DNA of 64,000 nt from Streptomyces sp. NBC_01476 (GCF_036227265.1 NZ_CP109446.1:6403001-6467000); one strand, 5' to 3'; positions 43,026-52,448 are shown, counted from the first letter of the stretch. A program made the numbers and translations. The notes: generated by a model not told the origin, from the sequence alone.

Positions 43026-44495
43026 TTACTCCGGGGCGTCACCCACCACGGTTCCGCCCGGTACCAGGGCGAGTTCGGCGTGCTCCGGCTCGCCGTCGGT
43101 GCCGCCGCGCAGCGTGCGGCCGGCGGCGGGGATCAGCATCGCGGCCAGCGCGGCCACCACCAGGGCGCCGGCCAGCATGGCGAAGCCGTTGGTGTAGCCG
43201 GACTCCTTGGGCAGGCCGCCCGGACCGTGGCCCGAGGTGACGATGCTGGCCATCAGGGCGGCGCCGATGGAGCCGCCGATGGTACGGATGTTGGCGTTCA
43301 TGCCGCTGGCCACGCCGGTCTGCTCCGGCGGCACCGCGCTGACGATCAGACTGGACATCGCCGAGAAGGCGAGCCCGAAGCCGACGCCCATGACCGCGGT
43401 GGCGACGAACAGCTCCCCCTTCTCCTCGTGCGCGAAGGCGAGGATCGCCATCGACACCAGACCGACCAGGCAGCCGATGATCACCACGGCCTTGGCGCCG
43501 ATCCGCCGGGCGAAGCTGCCCGCCCACATGCCGACCAGGAACATCGTCACCGAGGCCGGCAGCAGGATCAGGCCGGACTCGGTGATGCTCGCGCCGAAGC
43601 CGTATCCGGTGGACTTCGGCGTCTGCACGAACTCCGGCAGGAAGGCGAAGACGGCGTACATGCCGACGCCGATCAGCAGCGCGACCAGGTTGTTGGTCCA
43701 CACCGCCTTCTTCCGCATCATGTTCATGTCGATCAGCGGGGCCGCCGCTCGCCGCTCGACCTCGACCCAGGCGACGGCCAGCACGACGGCGGCGATCAGC
43801 AGGCCGATCACCTTGCCCGAGGCCCAGCCCCAGGTCGGCGCCTCGCTCAGTGCCACCAGCAGGGCGACCAGCCATGCCGAGAGCAGCAGAGCGGGCGGCC
43901 AGCTGATCTTCCCCTCGGTCCGCACCGGCGACTCGGGGACGAAGAAGTGGGCGGCCACCGCGGCGGCGATGGTGAGGATCATCGGCAGCCAGAAGAGCCA
44001 GTGGTAGTCGAGCGCGTTGACGATCGGGCCGGCCAGCACGATGCCCAGGCCCGCGCCGACCGCGCTCAGTGAGGCGATGGCGCCGACGGCGCCGTTCAGC
44101 TTCTCTTGGGGGAACTCGTCCCGGATGATGCCGAAGGCCAGCGGGAGCACGCCGCCGCCGACGCCCTGGATGACGCGGGCGACGATCATCACCGTCACAT
44201 TGGTGGCGAGCGCGGCCAGCAGGGATCCGACGGCGAGTGCGGCGAGGGTCGCCACGAAGACCCTCTCCTTGCCGATCATGTCGCCGATCCGGCCCATGAT
44301 CGGCGTGAAGATCGACGCCGAGAGCAGGTAGGCGGTCAGTACCCAGGTCACGGTGTTCTGGTCGGTGTGCAGGTCCACCGCGATGGTGGCGAGCACCGGG
44401 GTGACCAGCGACTGCAGCAGCGCATAGGCGGCGACGCCCGCCGCGAGCACCGCGAACGTGACCTGATGGTGCGTGCGCCGGGTCTCTGACGCCAT
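43026..44495 (-). CDS. DHA2-family MFS drug exporter
   Basis: A 489-residue permease with about 14 hydrophobic segments. Motif A is PIMGRIGDMIGKERVF and motif C-like sequence is SAVGAGLGIVLAGP. This is the EmrB/QacA (DHA2) class of proton-driven multidrug exporters. GAGGGAG lies 4 nt before the ATG at 44495. No regulator gene is adjacent, but inverted repeats lie across its likely promoter. The substrate is unknown. Confidence 0.92.
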   Translation of the reverse strand: MASETRRTHHQVTFAVLAAGVAAYALLQSLVTPVLATIAVDLHTDQNTVTWVLTAYLLSASIFTPIMGRIGDMIGKERVFVATLAALAVGSLLAALATNVTVMIVARVIQGVGGGVLPLAFGIIRDEFPQEKLNGAVGAIASLSAVGAGLGIVLAGPIVNALDYHWLFWLPMILTIAAAVAAHFFVPESPVRTEGKISWPPALLLSAWLVALLVALSEAPTWGWASGKVIGLLIAAVVLAVAWVEVERRAAAPLIDMNMMRKKAVWTNNLVALLIGVGMYAVFAFLPEFVQTPKSTGYGFGASITESGLILLPASVTMFLVGMWAGSFARRIGAKAVVIIGCLVGLVSMAILAFAHEEKGELFVATAVMGVGFGLAFSAMSSLIVSAVPPEQTGVASGMNANIRTIGGSIGAALMASIVTSGHGPGGLPKESGYTNGFAMLAGALVVAALAAMLIPAAGRTLRGGTDGEPEHAELALVPGGTVVGDAPE

Positions 44496-44521
44496 GGGAC
44501 TCCCTCACCGGTCGGCCGTAA

Positions 44522-44578
44522 GCGGAACCAACATTCCGCCAGCGGTGCACAGACTATCGTATGAGGAATCCCTATTCC
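44522..44578. promoter_or_regulatory. Two inverted repeats at the MFS promoter
   Basis: GCGGAA-6-TTCCGC (44522-44539) and GGAAT-4-ATTCC (44565-44578) lie upstream of the MFS start. On the minus strand TACGAT (44562-44557) is a possible -10 element with the second repeat just upstream of it, a common arrangement for repressors of efflux pumps. Confidence 0.4.
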
Positions 44579-44726
44579 GTTTCGACCACGTCCTGAGCAA
44601 GCCCGCGCCCACGACGCCTGCAACCCCGGCCGGCGGGGGTCGCGGGTCGCGCCGCGGGCGGTCGGGGCTCATCCGGATGGGCTCGGTCACCGCGCCGAGC
44701 CGGGCGCGCGTTCCTACGGTCGAGGC

Positions 44727-46136
44727 ATGACCGGGATCTCCACGCGTTCGACGGCGGCCGCAGTCGCCGCTCTCGCAGTCGGCTGCCTGCCCGTTGTCCT
44801 CGCCGCGAGTGCGGTGGCCCGGTCGGGTGACGCCGGAGCCGTCGCGCCCGCCCCCGCACCCGCCACCTTCACGTGGGCGCCGTCCCCGCAGGCCGCCGCC
44901 GCGACCGTACCCGCCCCGGGCTCCCAGGCGGACCCGGCGACCGCGGCTGCCGCGTCCCCGCAGGGCACCGCCGTGCCCGTCGCGTCCCCGCAGGCGTCCC
45001 TCCCGGCCGCGCCCGCCGCGCAGGCGCACGTTTCGTTGGCGGGTGGGGCCCTGCTGGGGCGGCCGGGGGTTCAGGTGCTGCCGCGGGCGGGGACGCCCGC
45101 ACTGCCGAAGGACCTCTCCGGTCTGTCGTGGATCGTGTCCGACGCCCGCACCGGCCAGGTGCTCGCCGCGAAGGACGCGCACCGGCAGCTGCCGCCCGCC
45201 TCCACCCTCAAGACGCTCTTCGCCGTCACCGTGCTGCCCCGTTTCCCGGCGGCCACCACGCACAAGGTCACCGACGAGGACCTGGCCGGCACCGGGGAGG
45301 GCAGCAGCCTGGTCGGCGTGCAGGCCGGCCGGACGTACACCGTGGCCGACCTGTGGCGCGGGGTCTTCCTCGCCTCCGGCAACGACGCCGTGCACGTCCT
45401 GGCGCACATGAACGGCTCGGTGCCGCTGACCGTCTCCCAGATGCAGGCCAAGGCGAAGATGCTCGGCGCCGACGACACCCATGTGGTCTCACCCGACGGC
45501 TACGACATGCCCGGCCAGGTCTCCTCCGCCTACGACCTGTCGCTCTTCGCCCGGGCCGGCCTGAAGAACCCGGACTTCGCCCGCTACGCCGACACCGCCA
45601 CCTCCCAGTTCCCCGGCGGTTACGACGCCAAGGGCACGTTCGTGGCCTCCTTCGGCATCCGCAACACCAACCGGCTGCTCACCGGCGCCGACGGCGTCAC
45701 CAAGTACCCCGGCGTCATCGGGGTGAAGAACGGCTACACCACCAACGCGGGCAACACCCTGATCGCCGCCGCCACCCACGGCGACCGCACCCTCATCGCC
45801 ACCGTCATGAACCCGCAGTCCGGCAAGCCGCAAGCCGTCTACAAGGAAGCCGGCGCCCTCCTCGACTGGGGCTTCGCCGCGGCGGGCCGCACCACCGCCG
45901 TCGGCACCCTCAACGCCGCCCCGCCGGCCGCCCCGAGCGCCGGGCCGGCAACCGTCCCCGCCGCGGGCAAACCGCTGCGCGCCGGGTCCGCCCGCCCCTC
46001 CGCACCGCCCGCGGCCGCCTGGTACGCAGGCGGCACCGTGGCCATCGCCCTGGGCGCCGCGCTGGCGATCCTGGCCGTGCGCCGCGGGCGACCGCGTCCG
46101 GCGCGCGAGAGCACGGAGAAGCGGACCGACCGGTGA
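44727..46136 (+). CDS. D-alanyl-D-alanine carboxypeptidase
   Basis: A 469-residue penicillin-binding protein of the PBP5/DacA type. The signal peptide (AAAVAALAVGCLPVVLAASA) is followed by a long Pro/Ala region to about residue 105. Catalytic motifs are STLK (SxxK), SGN (SxN) and KNG, the common actinomycete form of KTG, in VIGVKNGYTT. A C-terminal helix (TVAIALGAALAILAVRRG) anchors it. It trims pentapeptide stems of peptidoglycan. The ATG has a short GAGG Shine-Dalgarno 4 nt away. Confidence 0.92.
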   Translation: MTGISTRSTAAAVAALAVGCLPVVLAASAVARSGDAGAVAPAPAPATFTWAPSPQAAAATVPAPGSQADPATAAAASPQGTAVPVASPQASLPAAPAAQAHVSLAGGALLGRPGVQVLPRAGTPALPKDLSGLSWIVSDARTGQVLAAKDAHRQLPPASTLKTLFAVTVLPRFPAATTHKVTDEDLAGTGEGSSLVGVQAGRTYTVADLWRGVFLASGNDAVHVLAHMNGSVPLTVSQMQAKAKMLGADDTHVVSPDGYDMPGQVSSAYDLSLFARAGLKNPDFARYADTATSQFPGGYDAKGTFVASFGIRNTNRLLTGADGVTKYPGVIGVKNGYTTNAGNTLIAAATHGDRTLIATVMNPQSGKPQAVYKEAGALLDWGFAAAGRTTAVGTLNAAPPAAPSAGPATVPAAGKPLRAGSARPSAPPAAAWYAGGTVAIALGAALAILAVRRGRPRPARESTEKRTDR

Positions 46137-46193
46137 CGGCGGCCTGAACGGGCGTCATACCCCTCACCGACAGCGGTGGTAAGACCGTTTTAC

Positions 46194-46215
46194 CTTCAAC
46201 TGAAGTTCAGCCGGC
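46194..46215 (+). promoter_or_regulatory. Candidate PHO box before the phosphoesterase gene
   Basis: Two adjacent 11-nt units, CTTCAACTGAA (46194-46204) and GTTCAGCCGGC (46205-46215), share the TTCA core at 11-nt phase. The second closely matches the Streptomyces PhoP direct-repeat unit (about 9-10 of 11 positions). It lies about 95 nt before the start of a secreted phosphatase-type gene, a typical PhoP target. Confidence 0.55.
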
Positions 46216-46310
46216 GTGCGCCGAACAACGGCGTGATCATCAACAATGCCCATGAGTGTCGCGAAGTGCACCCTTCTTTCGGCCGGCAGGCCGATCTCGA
46301 AAGGACTTCG

Positions 46311-47804
46311 ATGAACGACGCTCCGGACACCCGGCAGGAGTCAACGAGCCTCACCCGACGCAGACTTCTCGGTTCGGCAGCCACCGTCGGCGCCATCGCC
46401 GCCGCCGACCTCGCACTTCCCACGAACGTACGCAAGGCCCTCGCCCAGGACGGGTCGGGCCGCCGCGGCCGGCTCAAGGACGTCGAGCACGTCGTGCTCC
46501 TGATGCAGGAGAACCGCAGCTTCGACCACTACTACGGCACCCTGTCCGGTGTCCGCGGCTTCAGCGACCCGCACGCCGTCCGGCTGCCCAACGGCAGCCC
46601 CGTCTGGGAGCAGCCCGACGCGGTGAGCCCCGAGGGCAAGCTGCTCCCGTACCGACTCGACACCCGTACCACCGCCGCCCAGGTCATCCCCTCCACCAGC
46701 CACGAGTGGGCGGTGCAGCACCAGGCGTGGAACCACGGCAGGATGGACAGCTGGCTGCCCGCGCACCGCGCTGCCGACGGTGCCAATGGCCCTTACGTCA
46801 TGGGCTACTTCACCCGTGAGGACATCCCCTTCCAGTACGCCCTCGCCGACGCGTTCACCGTGCTCGACTCCTACCACTGCTCGGTGCTCGGCCCGACCGG
46901 TCCGAACCGCCACATGTGGATGGCCGGCACCGTCGACCCGGACGGCCGGTTCGGCGGACCGTCCCTCACCACCGGCGCGCCCAACGCCGCCTACTCCTTC
47001 ACGACGTACCCGGAGCGCCTCACCGAGGCCGGCGTGAGCTGGAAGATCTACCACCAGGACGGCGCGACCGGCCTGCCGAGCCTGCAGCACATCGCGCAGT
47101 ACTTCAACGCGCAGCCCGGTACGCCCCTGCACGACCAGGCGATGGCCTCCTCGCCGCTCGGACAGTTCGAGTTCGACGCGAAGAACGACCAACTGCCCAC
47201 CGTCAGCTGGCTGCTGCCGCCCAGCGGCTTCGACGAGCACCCGGCCGGTTCGCCGGCCGCCGGCGCGACCTTCGTCTCCAGCGTGATCGACGCCATCGCC
47301 GCCAACCCGGACGTCTGGGCCAAGACGGTCTTCATCCTCTCCTACGACGAGAACGACGGGATGTTCGACCACGTCGTCCCGCCCACGCCGAAGGCCGGCA
47401 CACCGGGGGAGTTCGTCTTCAAGACGTCGGTCACCGGCGTCGACGGCGCCGGCCTCCCGGTGGGCCTCGGCTTCCGGGTGCCCGCGGTCATCGTCTCGCC
47501 GTGGACGGTGGGCGGCTGGGTCTGCTCCGAGCTCTTCGACCACACCTCGCAGCTCCGTTTCCTGGAGAAGGTCACCGGTGTGGTGGAGACGAACATCAGC
47601 CAGTGGCGGCGCCGCACGGTCGGTGACCTGACGTCCGCCTTCCGCTTCCACGACGCCAGCCGGTACATCCCCTCGCTGCCGGGCACCAACGGCCAGTACA
47701 ACCTGGCCCAGTACGAGGCGGCCCACCTGCCGATGCCGGTCGCGCCCATCGCCCACCAGCGGGTGCCCCACCAGGAGCCGGGTCACCGCCCGCAGGTGCC
47801 GTAA
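46311..47804 (+). CDS. Tat-exported phosphoesterase (phospholipase C / acid phosphatase family)
   Basis: A 497-residue extracytoplasmic enzyme. The Tat signal is TRRRLLGSAATVGAIAAADL. The catalytic segment VVLLMQENRSFDHYYGTLSG holds the E-N nucleophile region, with FILSYDENDGMFDHVVPP supplying metal ligands. This is the phosphoesterase (PlcC/AcpA) family. Phosphocholine-specific phospholipases are usually about 650-700 residues with extra C-terminal domains, which are missing here, so an acid-phosphatase-like or short phospholipase type fits better. AAAGGA precedes the ATG at 46311. A candidate PHO box suggests induction by phosphate limitation. Confidence 0.88.
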   Translation: MNDAPDTRQESTSLTRRRLLGSAATVGAIAAADLALPTNVRKALAQDGSGRRGRLKDVEHVVLLMQENRSFDHYYGTLSGVRGFSDPHAVRLPNGSPVWEQPDAVSPEGKLLPYRLDTRTTAAQVIPSTSHEWAVQHQAWNHGRMDSWLPAHRAADGANGPYVMGYFTREDIPFQYALADAFTVLDSYHCSVLGPTGPNRHMWMAGTVDPDGRFGGPSLTTGAPNAAYSFTTYPERLTEAGVSWKIYHQDGATGLPSLQHIAQYFNAQPGTPLHDQAMASSPLGQFEFDAKNDQLPTVSWLLPPSGFDEHPAGSPAAGATFVSSVIDAIAANPDVWAKTVFILSYDENDGMFDHVVPPTPKAGTPGEFVFKTSVTGVDGAGLPVGLGFRVPAVIVSPWTVGGWVCSELFDHTSQLRFLEKVTGVVETNISQWRRRTVGDLTSAFRFHDASRYIPSLPGTNGQYNLAQYEAAHLPMPVAPIAHQRVPHQEPGHRPQVP

Positions 47805-47814
47805 CCGCGCCGCT

Positions 47815-47884
47815 CGTCACGGAAGGCCCGCGACGGAGGGCCTGCGACAGAAGGCGCGTGACAGAAGGCTCGTGACAGAAGGAA
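47815..47884. repeat. Five imperfect 14-bp tandem repeats
   Basis: Five consecutive 14-mers run from 47815 to 47884, variants of CGTGACAGAAGGCT; copies 3-5 share nearly all bases while 1-2 have GGA in place of AGA. They start 10 nt after the phosphoesterase stop and lead into the terminator. Confidence 0.75.
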
Positions 47885-47920
47885 GGCCACCGGACGCCGC
47901 GTCGGCGTCCGGTGGCCTTC
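47882..47920 (+). terminator. Strong bidirectional hairpin
   Basis: A perfect 17-bp stem (47882-47898 with 47904-47920) and a 5-nt GCGTC loop lie between the phosphoesterase stop and the stop of the convergent small gene. Confidence 0.9.
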
Positions 47921-47955
47921 AGGGTTGCGCTGCCCGCGCCGTACTCAGCGGACCC

Positions 47956-48168
47956 TCACCGGAGCAGCACGATGAAGGCGGCGGCCAGGACGATCAGGAC
48001 CGCCACCGCGAGCATGAGGGTCCGGCCGGCCCGCAGCGTCCCCGAGGGGGCGCCGTGGTCGGCCCGTGCGTGATGGTGGTGGGGCTGCCCGTCGGTGCCG
48101 AGCCGGCCGTGACCGTGCCAGGCGTGGGCGCTGTGGGTGCTGGTCCCGGTGTGCGACATGTGCGACAT
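47956..48168 (-). CDS. Small His-rich single-pass membrane protein
   Basis: A 70-residue protein. The N-terminal part is unusually rich in His (SAHAWHGHGRLG and QPHHHHARADH), about 11 His in 40 residues. A single C-terminal helix (LMLAVAVLIVLAAAFIVLL) acts as a tail anchor. AGGAG lies 6 nt before the ATG at 48168, so it is likely expressed. Metal binding by the cytoplasmic or external tail is a reasonable guess. I recognise no family. Confidence 0.65.
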   Translation of the reverse strand: MSHMSHTGTSTHSAHAWHGHGRLGTDGQPHHHHARADHGAPSGTLRAGRTLMLAVAVLIVLAAAFIVLLR

Positions 48169-48393
48169 GGAACGCTCCTGACCGCTCGTCGGGGTTCCAA
48201 TGACACTGCGCGCATCGTGAGTACATCCGGCGAATCCGGGCAGACAGGGCCCCGTTCGGCGGTGCCGGCCGCATCGTTCCGAACGTCACACTGCCGTGCC
48301 GTCCCCGCAGGTCAGGCTCTTCCCGCCACCGCCCCGGACGGCTCCGGCGGCTCCCCGCGCCACCGGTGGCCGGGCGGCTGCCCGGGGAACGGC

Positions 48394-48430
48394 CCTTAAT
48401 ATTGGCCGGTTGTCTTGTTTTGGTACGGAG
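48394..48430 (+). promoter_or_regulatory. AT-rich patch, probable synthetase promoter
   Basis: In the 350-nt gap before the peptide synthetase, a short stretch containing CTTAATATTGGCC and TTGTCTTGTTTTGG is much richer in A and T than its surroundings. TTGGCC and TACGGA 16 nt apart resemble -35 and -10 elements. The rest of the gap shows only the start region of the His-rich gene. Confidence 0.35.
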
Positions 48431-48518
48431 TGCGGCGCCCGTGCGGGCACTTCACCGTCTCCGGAGCCGGCCACCCGCCGGCGGCAGGGAACCGGCGGCA
48501 GCCAGGAATGGGGAGCGC

Positions 48519-51500
48519 ATGAACGCGAGCGTGCAGACCGGCACGCTGCCGGACGAGGACCGGCCGCAGGCCGCGGCCGGCGGCGTCGGGCCCGGCACGG
48601 ACCTGGCCCACTTCGCCGGACGTGCCGCCGCCGCGCCGCGGACGCTGCTGGAGATCCTGGACGCCACCGTGCTCACCCACCCGCACGAGCCGGCCCTGGA
48701 CGACGGCCGCACCGCGCTCGGCTACCGGGCGCTGGCCGCCGAGGTCGGTGCGCTGAGCCGCCGGCTGTCGTCGGCCGGGATCGGCGCGGGCGACCGGGTC
48801 GGCGTCCGGGTGCCGTCGGGCACCAACGACCTCTACATCTGCATCCTGGCGGTGCTCTCGGTGGGCGCCGCCTACGTACCGGTCGACGCCGAGGACCCCG
48901 ACGAGCGCGCCGACCTCGTCTTCGCGGAGGCCGAGGTCAACGCGGTCCTGGGAGCGGGCCGCGCGCTCACCGTGCGGCACGTCCGCACCCCGCGGACCGC
49001 GCCGCGCCGCCCGGTCCCCGCTGACGACGCCTGGATCATCTTCACCTCCGGATCCACCGGCCGGCCCAAGGGCGTCGCGGTCACCCACCGCAACGCGGCG
49101 GCCTTCGTCGACGCCGAGGCCGCGCTCTTCCTCCAGGAGGAGCCGATCGGCCCTGGCGACCGGGTGATGGCCGGCCTGTCGGTCGCCTTCGACGCCTCCT
49201 GCGAGGAGATGTGGCTCGCCTGGCGGAACGGCGCCTGCCTGGTGCCCGTACCCCGCTCCCAGGTGCGCGAGGGCGCCGACCTGGCGCCCTGGCTCGCCGA
49301 GCAGGAGATCACCGTGGTCTCCACCGTGCCGACCCTCGCCGCCCTGTGGCCCGCCGAGGCGCTCAACGAGGTACGCCTGCTGATCTTCGGCGGTGAGGCG
49401 TGCCCGCCGGAGCTGGTCGAGCGGCTGGTCACCGAGGGGCGGGAGGTCTGGAACACCTACGGCCCCACCGAGGCGACCGTGGTCGCCTGCGCCGCGCTGC
49501 TGACCGGCGAGGGACCGGTCCGTATCGGCCTGCCGCTGGACGGCTGGGAGCTGGCCGTGGTGGACGAGGCCGGCGCGCCCGTCCCGATGGGCGGCAGCGG
49601 CCAGCTGATCATCGGCGGCGCCGGCCTGGCCCGCTACCTGGACGCGGCCAAGGACGCCGAGAAGTACGCACCGCTCGACGCGCTCGGCTGGGAGCGCGCC
49701 TACCGCAGCGGTGACCTCGTCCAGGCCGAGCCCGACGGGCTGGTCTTCCTCGGCCGCGCCGACGAGCAGGTCAAGCTCGGCGGCCGGCGGATCGAACTCG
49801 GCGAGGTGGACGCCGCGCTGCAGGCGCTGCCCGGTGTCGCCGGCGCCGCCGCGGCGGTCAGGACCGCCAAGCGCGGCAACCCGCTCCTGGTCGGCTACGT
49901 GGTGACCACCGACGGCTGGGACCGGGAACAGGCGGTCCGGCAGCTGCGGGCCCACCTGCCCGCCGCCCTCGTGCCGTTGATCGCCCCCGTCGACGTCCTG
50001 CCGACCCGTACCTCCGGCAAGGTGGACCGCGCCGCGCTGCCCTGGCCGCTGCCCGGCACCGCGGAACCGGCCGCCGGACCCGGCCCGGCCCAGCGGCTGA
50101 CCGGGACCGAGGCCTGGCTGGCCGAGCAGTGGAGCGAGGTCCTCGGTACGCCCGTCACCGGCGCCCGGGACGACTTCTTCGCCATCGGCGGCAGCAGTCT
50201 CGCCGCCGCGCAGCTCACCACGCTGCTGCGCACCCGCTACCCCGCGGTCGCCGTCGTCGACATCTACCAGCAGCCCACCGTCCGCAAGCTCGCCCGGCTG
50301 CTCGACGCCTCCGTGCCGGAGGACCGGGCGGCGCGGCCCGTCGCACCCGTCCCGGCACGCGCCAAGCTCCTCCAGCTCCTGCTGCTGCTCCCGCTCTTCA
50401 CCGTGGCCGGGCTGCGCTGGACGGTCGGACTGCTCGCGCTGGGCAACGTGCTGTCCTGGTCCGGCGGCTACGCCTGGGCGCCGACCGCCTCCTGGTGGCT
50501 GGTGGGAGCCGGCGGCGTGCTCCTGTTCAGCCCGCCGGGCCGGCTCGCGCTCGCCGCCGGCGGGGCGCGGCTGCTGCTCCGCGGGGTGCGCCCGGGCCGC
50601 TACCCGCGCGGCGGGAGCGTGCATCTGCGGCTGTGGACGGCGGAGCGGCTCGCCGAGGTCACCGGGGCGACCACCCTGTCCGGGGCGTGGCTGATCCGCT
50701 ACGGCCGCGCGCTGGGCGCCCGTATCGCGCAGGACGTCGACCTGCACTCCCTGCCGCCGGTCACCGGCATGCTCAGGCTCGGCCGGGGCAGCGCGGTCGA
50801 GGCCGAAGTGGATCTCTCCGGCTACTGGCTGGACGGCGACCGGCTGGAGATCGGCCCGGTGAAGGTCGGCTCCGGCGCGGTGGTCGGCACCCGCAGCACC
50901 CTGCTGCCGGGGGCCCGGGTCGGCAAGCGCGCCCAGGTCGCGGCCGGCTCCAGCGTCACAGGGCAGGTGCCGACCGGCCAGCGCTGGTCCGGCGCCCCCG
51001 CGGTGAAGCTGGGCCGGGCCGAGCGGCGCTGGCCCAAGCAGCGCCCCGCCCGCCGGGTGATCTGGGCCGCCGCCTACGGGGCGAGCGGCCTCGGACTGAG
51101 CCTGCTCCCGGTGGCCGCCGGCGCCGCCGCGGTGGCCGTCGCGGCCTGCATCGTGCCCTCCGGCGCCGGCCTCGGCGGCGCAGTCCGCGGCGCGCTCGTC
51201 GCCCTGGTGCCCGCCACTTTGGCCTTCGGCCTGGCGTACGCGGCCCTGCTCGCCGCCGCCGTCCGGCTGCTGAGCGTGCGGCTGCGCCCCGGCTGGCATC
51301 CGCTGCACAGCCGGGTCGGCTGGCAGTCGTGGACGGTGAGCCAGCTGATGGACGCGGCGCGCGAGATCCTCTTCCCGCTCTACGCCGGCCTGATCACCCC
51401 CGTCTGGCTCCGGGTGCTCGGTATGAAGGTCGGCAGCCGCGCCGAGGTCTCCACGGTGCTGGCGCTGCCCAGCCTCACCACCGTCGGCGACGGAGCCTTC

Positions 51501-52448
51501 CTCGCGGACGACGCGCTGGTCGCCCCGTACCAGCTGGGCGGCGGCTGGCTGCGGATCGGGCCGGCCGAGATCGGCGAACGGGCCTTCCTCGGCAACTCCG
51601 GCATGACCGCCCCGGGCCGCGCCGTCCCTGACCGCGGCCTGGTCGGAGTCCTCTCGGCCACCCCGAAGAAGGCCAAGGAGGGCCGCTCCTACCTGGGGAT
51701 GCCGCCGGTCCGGCTGCCCCGCTCGGCCGACGACGGCGACCAGAGCCGTACCTACGAGCCGCCGGCCCGGCTGGTGTGGGCCCGCGCACTGGTCGAGGTG
51801 TGCCGGGTGGTGCCGGTGCTGGCCTCCGCCGCACTGGCCGTGGTCACCCTGGCGGCGCTGGTGCGGCTGACCGGCGCCGTGCCGCTCGGCTGGGCGGCGG
51901 CGCTGTCGGGCGTCGTGCTGCTGGGCGCGGGGACCGCCGCCGCGCTGGTGTCCGTGGTGGCCAAGTGGCTGCTGGTCGGGCGCTTCCGCGCGGTGGAGCG
52001 CCCGCTGTGGAGCGGCTTCGTGTGGCGCAACGAACTCGCCGACACCTTCGTCGAGGTGCTGGCGGTGCCGTGGCTGGTCGGTTCGGTGCCGGGCACCCCG
52101 GTGATGAACCTCTGGCTGCGCGGGCTCGGCGCGAAGGTCGGCCGGGGCGTGTGGTGCGAGAGTTACTGGCTGCCCGAGGCCGACCTGGTCACGCTGGGGG
52201 CCGGGGTGAGCGTCAACCGGGGCTGTGTCCTGCAGACCCACCTGTTTCACGACCGGATCATGCAGATGGATACGGTGGTCCTCCGCGAGGGTGCGACGCT
52301 CGGCCCGGGCGGCATCGTGCTGCCGGGCAGTGAGATCGGCGCCCGCAGCACGCTGGGACCGGCCTCGCTGGTGATGCGCGGGGAGTCCATCCCGCCGGAC
52401 ACCCGGTGGCTGGGCAATCCGGCGGAAGCCTGGCTTGGCGAAGGATGA
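48519..52448 (+). CDS. Pls/PosA-type membrane-bound non-ribosomal peptide synthetase
   Basis: A 1309-residue single-module synthetase. The adenylation domain (about residues 40-510) has A3 IIFTSGSTGRPKG, A5 NTYGPTEAT, A7 YRSGDL, A8 GRADEQVKLGGRRIELGEVD and A10 RTSGKVDRAALP. A carrier domain has FFAIGGSSLAAAQL (Ser about 559). No condensation or thioesterase domain follows. Instead about six membrane helices alternate with three left-handed beta-helix (hexapeptide) domains near 775-825, 968-1027 and 1200-1309. This is the layout of epsilon-poly-L-lysine synthetase, which makes isopeptide homopolymers. The monomer is not predictable here. It is followed by an M1 aminopeptidase 55 nt downstream. 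Confidence 0.9.
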   Translation: MNASVQTGTLPDEDRPQAAAGGVGPGTDLAHFAGRAAAAPRTLLEILDATVLTHPHEPALDDGRTALGYRALAAEVGALSRRLSSAGIGAGDRVGVRVPSGTNDLYICILAVLSVGAAYVPVDAEDPDERADLVFAEAEVNAVLGAGRALTVRHVRTPRTAPRRPVPADDAWIIFTSGSTGRPKGVAVTHRNAAAFVDAEAALFLQEEPIGPGDRVMAGLSVAFDASCEEMWLAWRNGACLVPVPRSQVREGADLAPWLAEQEITVVSTVPTLAALWPAEALNEVRLLIFGGEACPPELVERLVTEGREVWNTYGPTEATVVACAALLTGEGPVRIGLPLDGWELAVVDEAGAPVPMGGSGQLIIGGAGLARYLDAAKDAEKYAPLDALGWERAYRSGDLVQAEPDGLVFLGRADEQVKLGGRRIELGEVDAALQALPGVAGAAAAVRTAKRGNPLLVGYVVTTDGWDREQAVRQLRAHLPAALVPLIAPVDVLPTRTSGKVDRAALPWPLPGTAEPAAGPGPAQRLTGTEAWLAEQWSEVLGTPVTGARDDFFAIGGSSLAAAQLTTLLRTRYPAVAVVDIYQQPTVRKLARLLDASVPEDRAARPVAPVPARAKLLQLLLLLPLFTVAGLRWTVGLLALGNVLSWSGGYAWAPTASWWLVGAGGVLLFSPPGRLALAAGGARLLLRGVRPGRYPRGGSVHLRLWTAERLAEVTGATTLSGAWLIRYGRALGARIAQDVDLHSLPPVTGMLRLGRGSAVEAEVDLSGYWLDGDRLEIGPVKVGSGAVVGTRSTLLPGARVGKRAQVAAGSSVTGQVPTGQRWSGAPAVKLGRAERRWPKQRPARRVIWAAAYGASGLGLSLLPVAAGAAAVAVAACIVPSGAGLGGAVRGALVALVPATLAFGLAYAALLAAAVRLLSVRLRPGWHPLHSRVGWQSWTVSQLMDAAREILFPLYAGLITPVWLRVLGMKVGSRAEVSTVLALPSLTTVGDGAFLADDALVAPYQLGGGWLRIGPAEIGERAFLGNSGMTAPGRAVPDRGLVGVLSATPKKAKEGRSYLGMPPVRLPRSADDGDQSRTYEPPARLVWARALVEVCRVVPVLASAALAVVTLAALVRLTGAVPLGWAAALSGVVLLGAGTAAALVSVVAKWLLVGRFRAVERPLWSGFVWRNELADTFVEVLAVPWLVGSVPGTPVMNLWLRGLGAKVGRGVWCESYWLPEADLVTLGAGVSVNRGCVLQTHLFHDRIMQMDTVVLREGATLGPGGIVLPGSEIGARSTLGPASLVMRGESIPPDTRWLGNPAEAWLGEG

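Noticed and set aside
48396..52250. A 1284-codon open frame on the minus strand
   Set aside because: It mirrors the peptide synthetase, whose adenylation and carrier motifs are clear; the antisense product has no recognisable motif.
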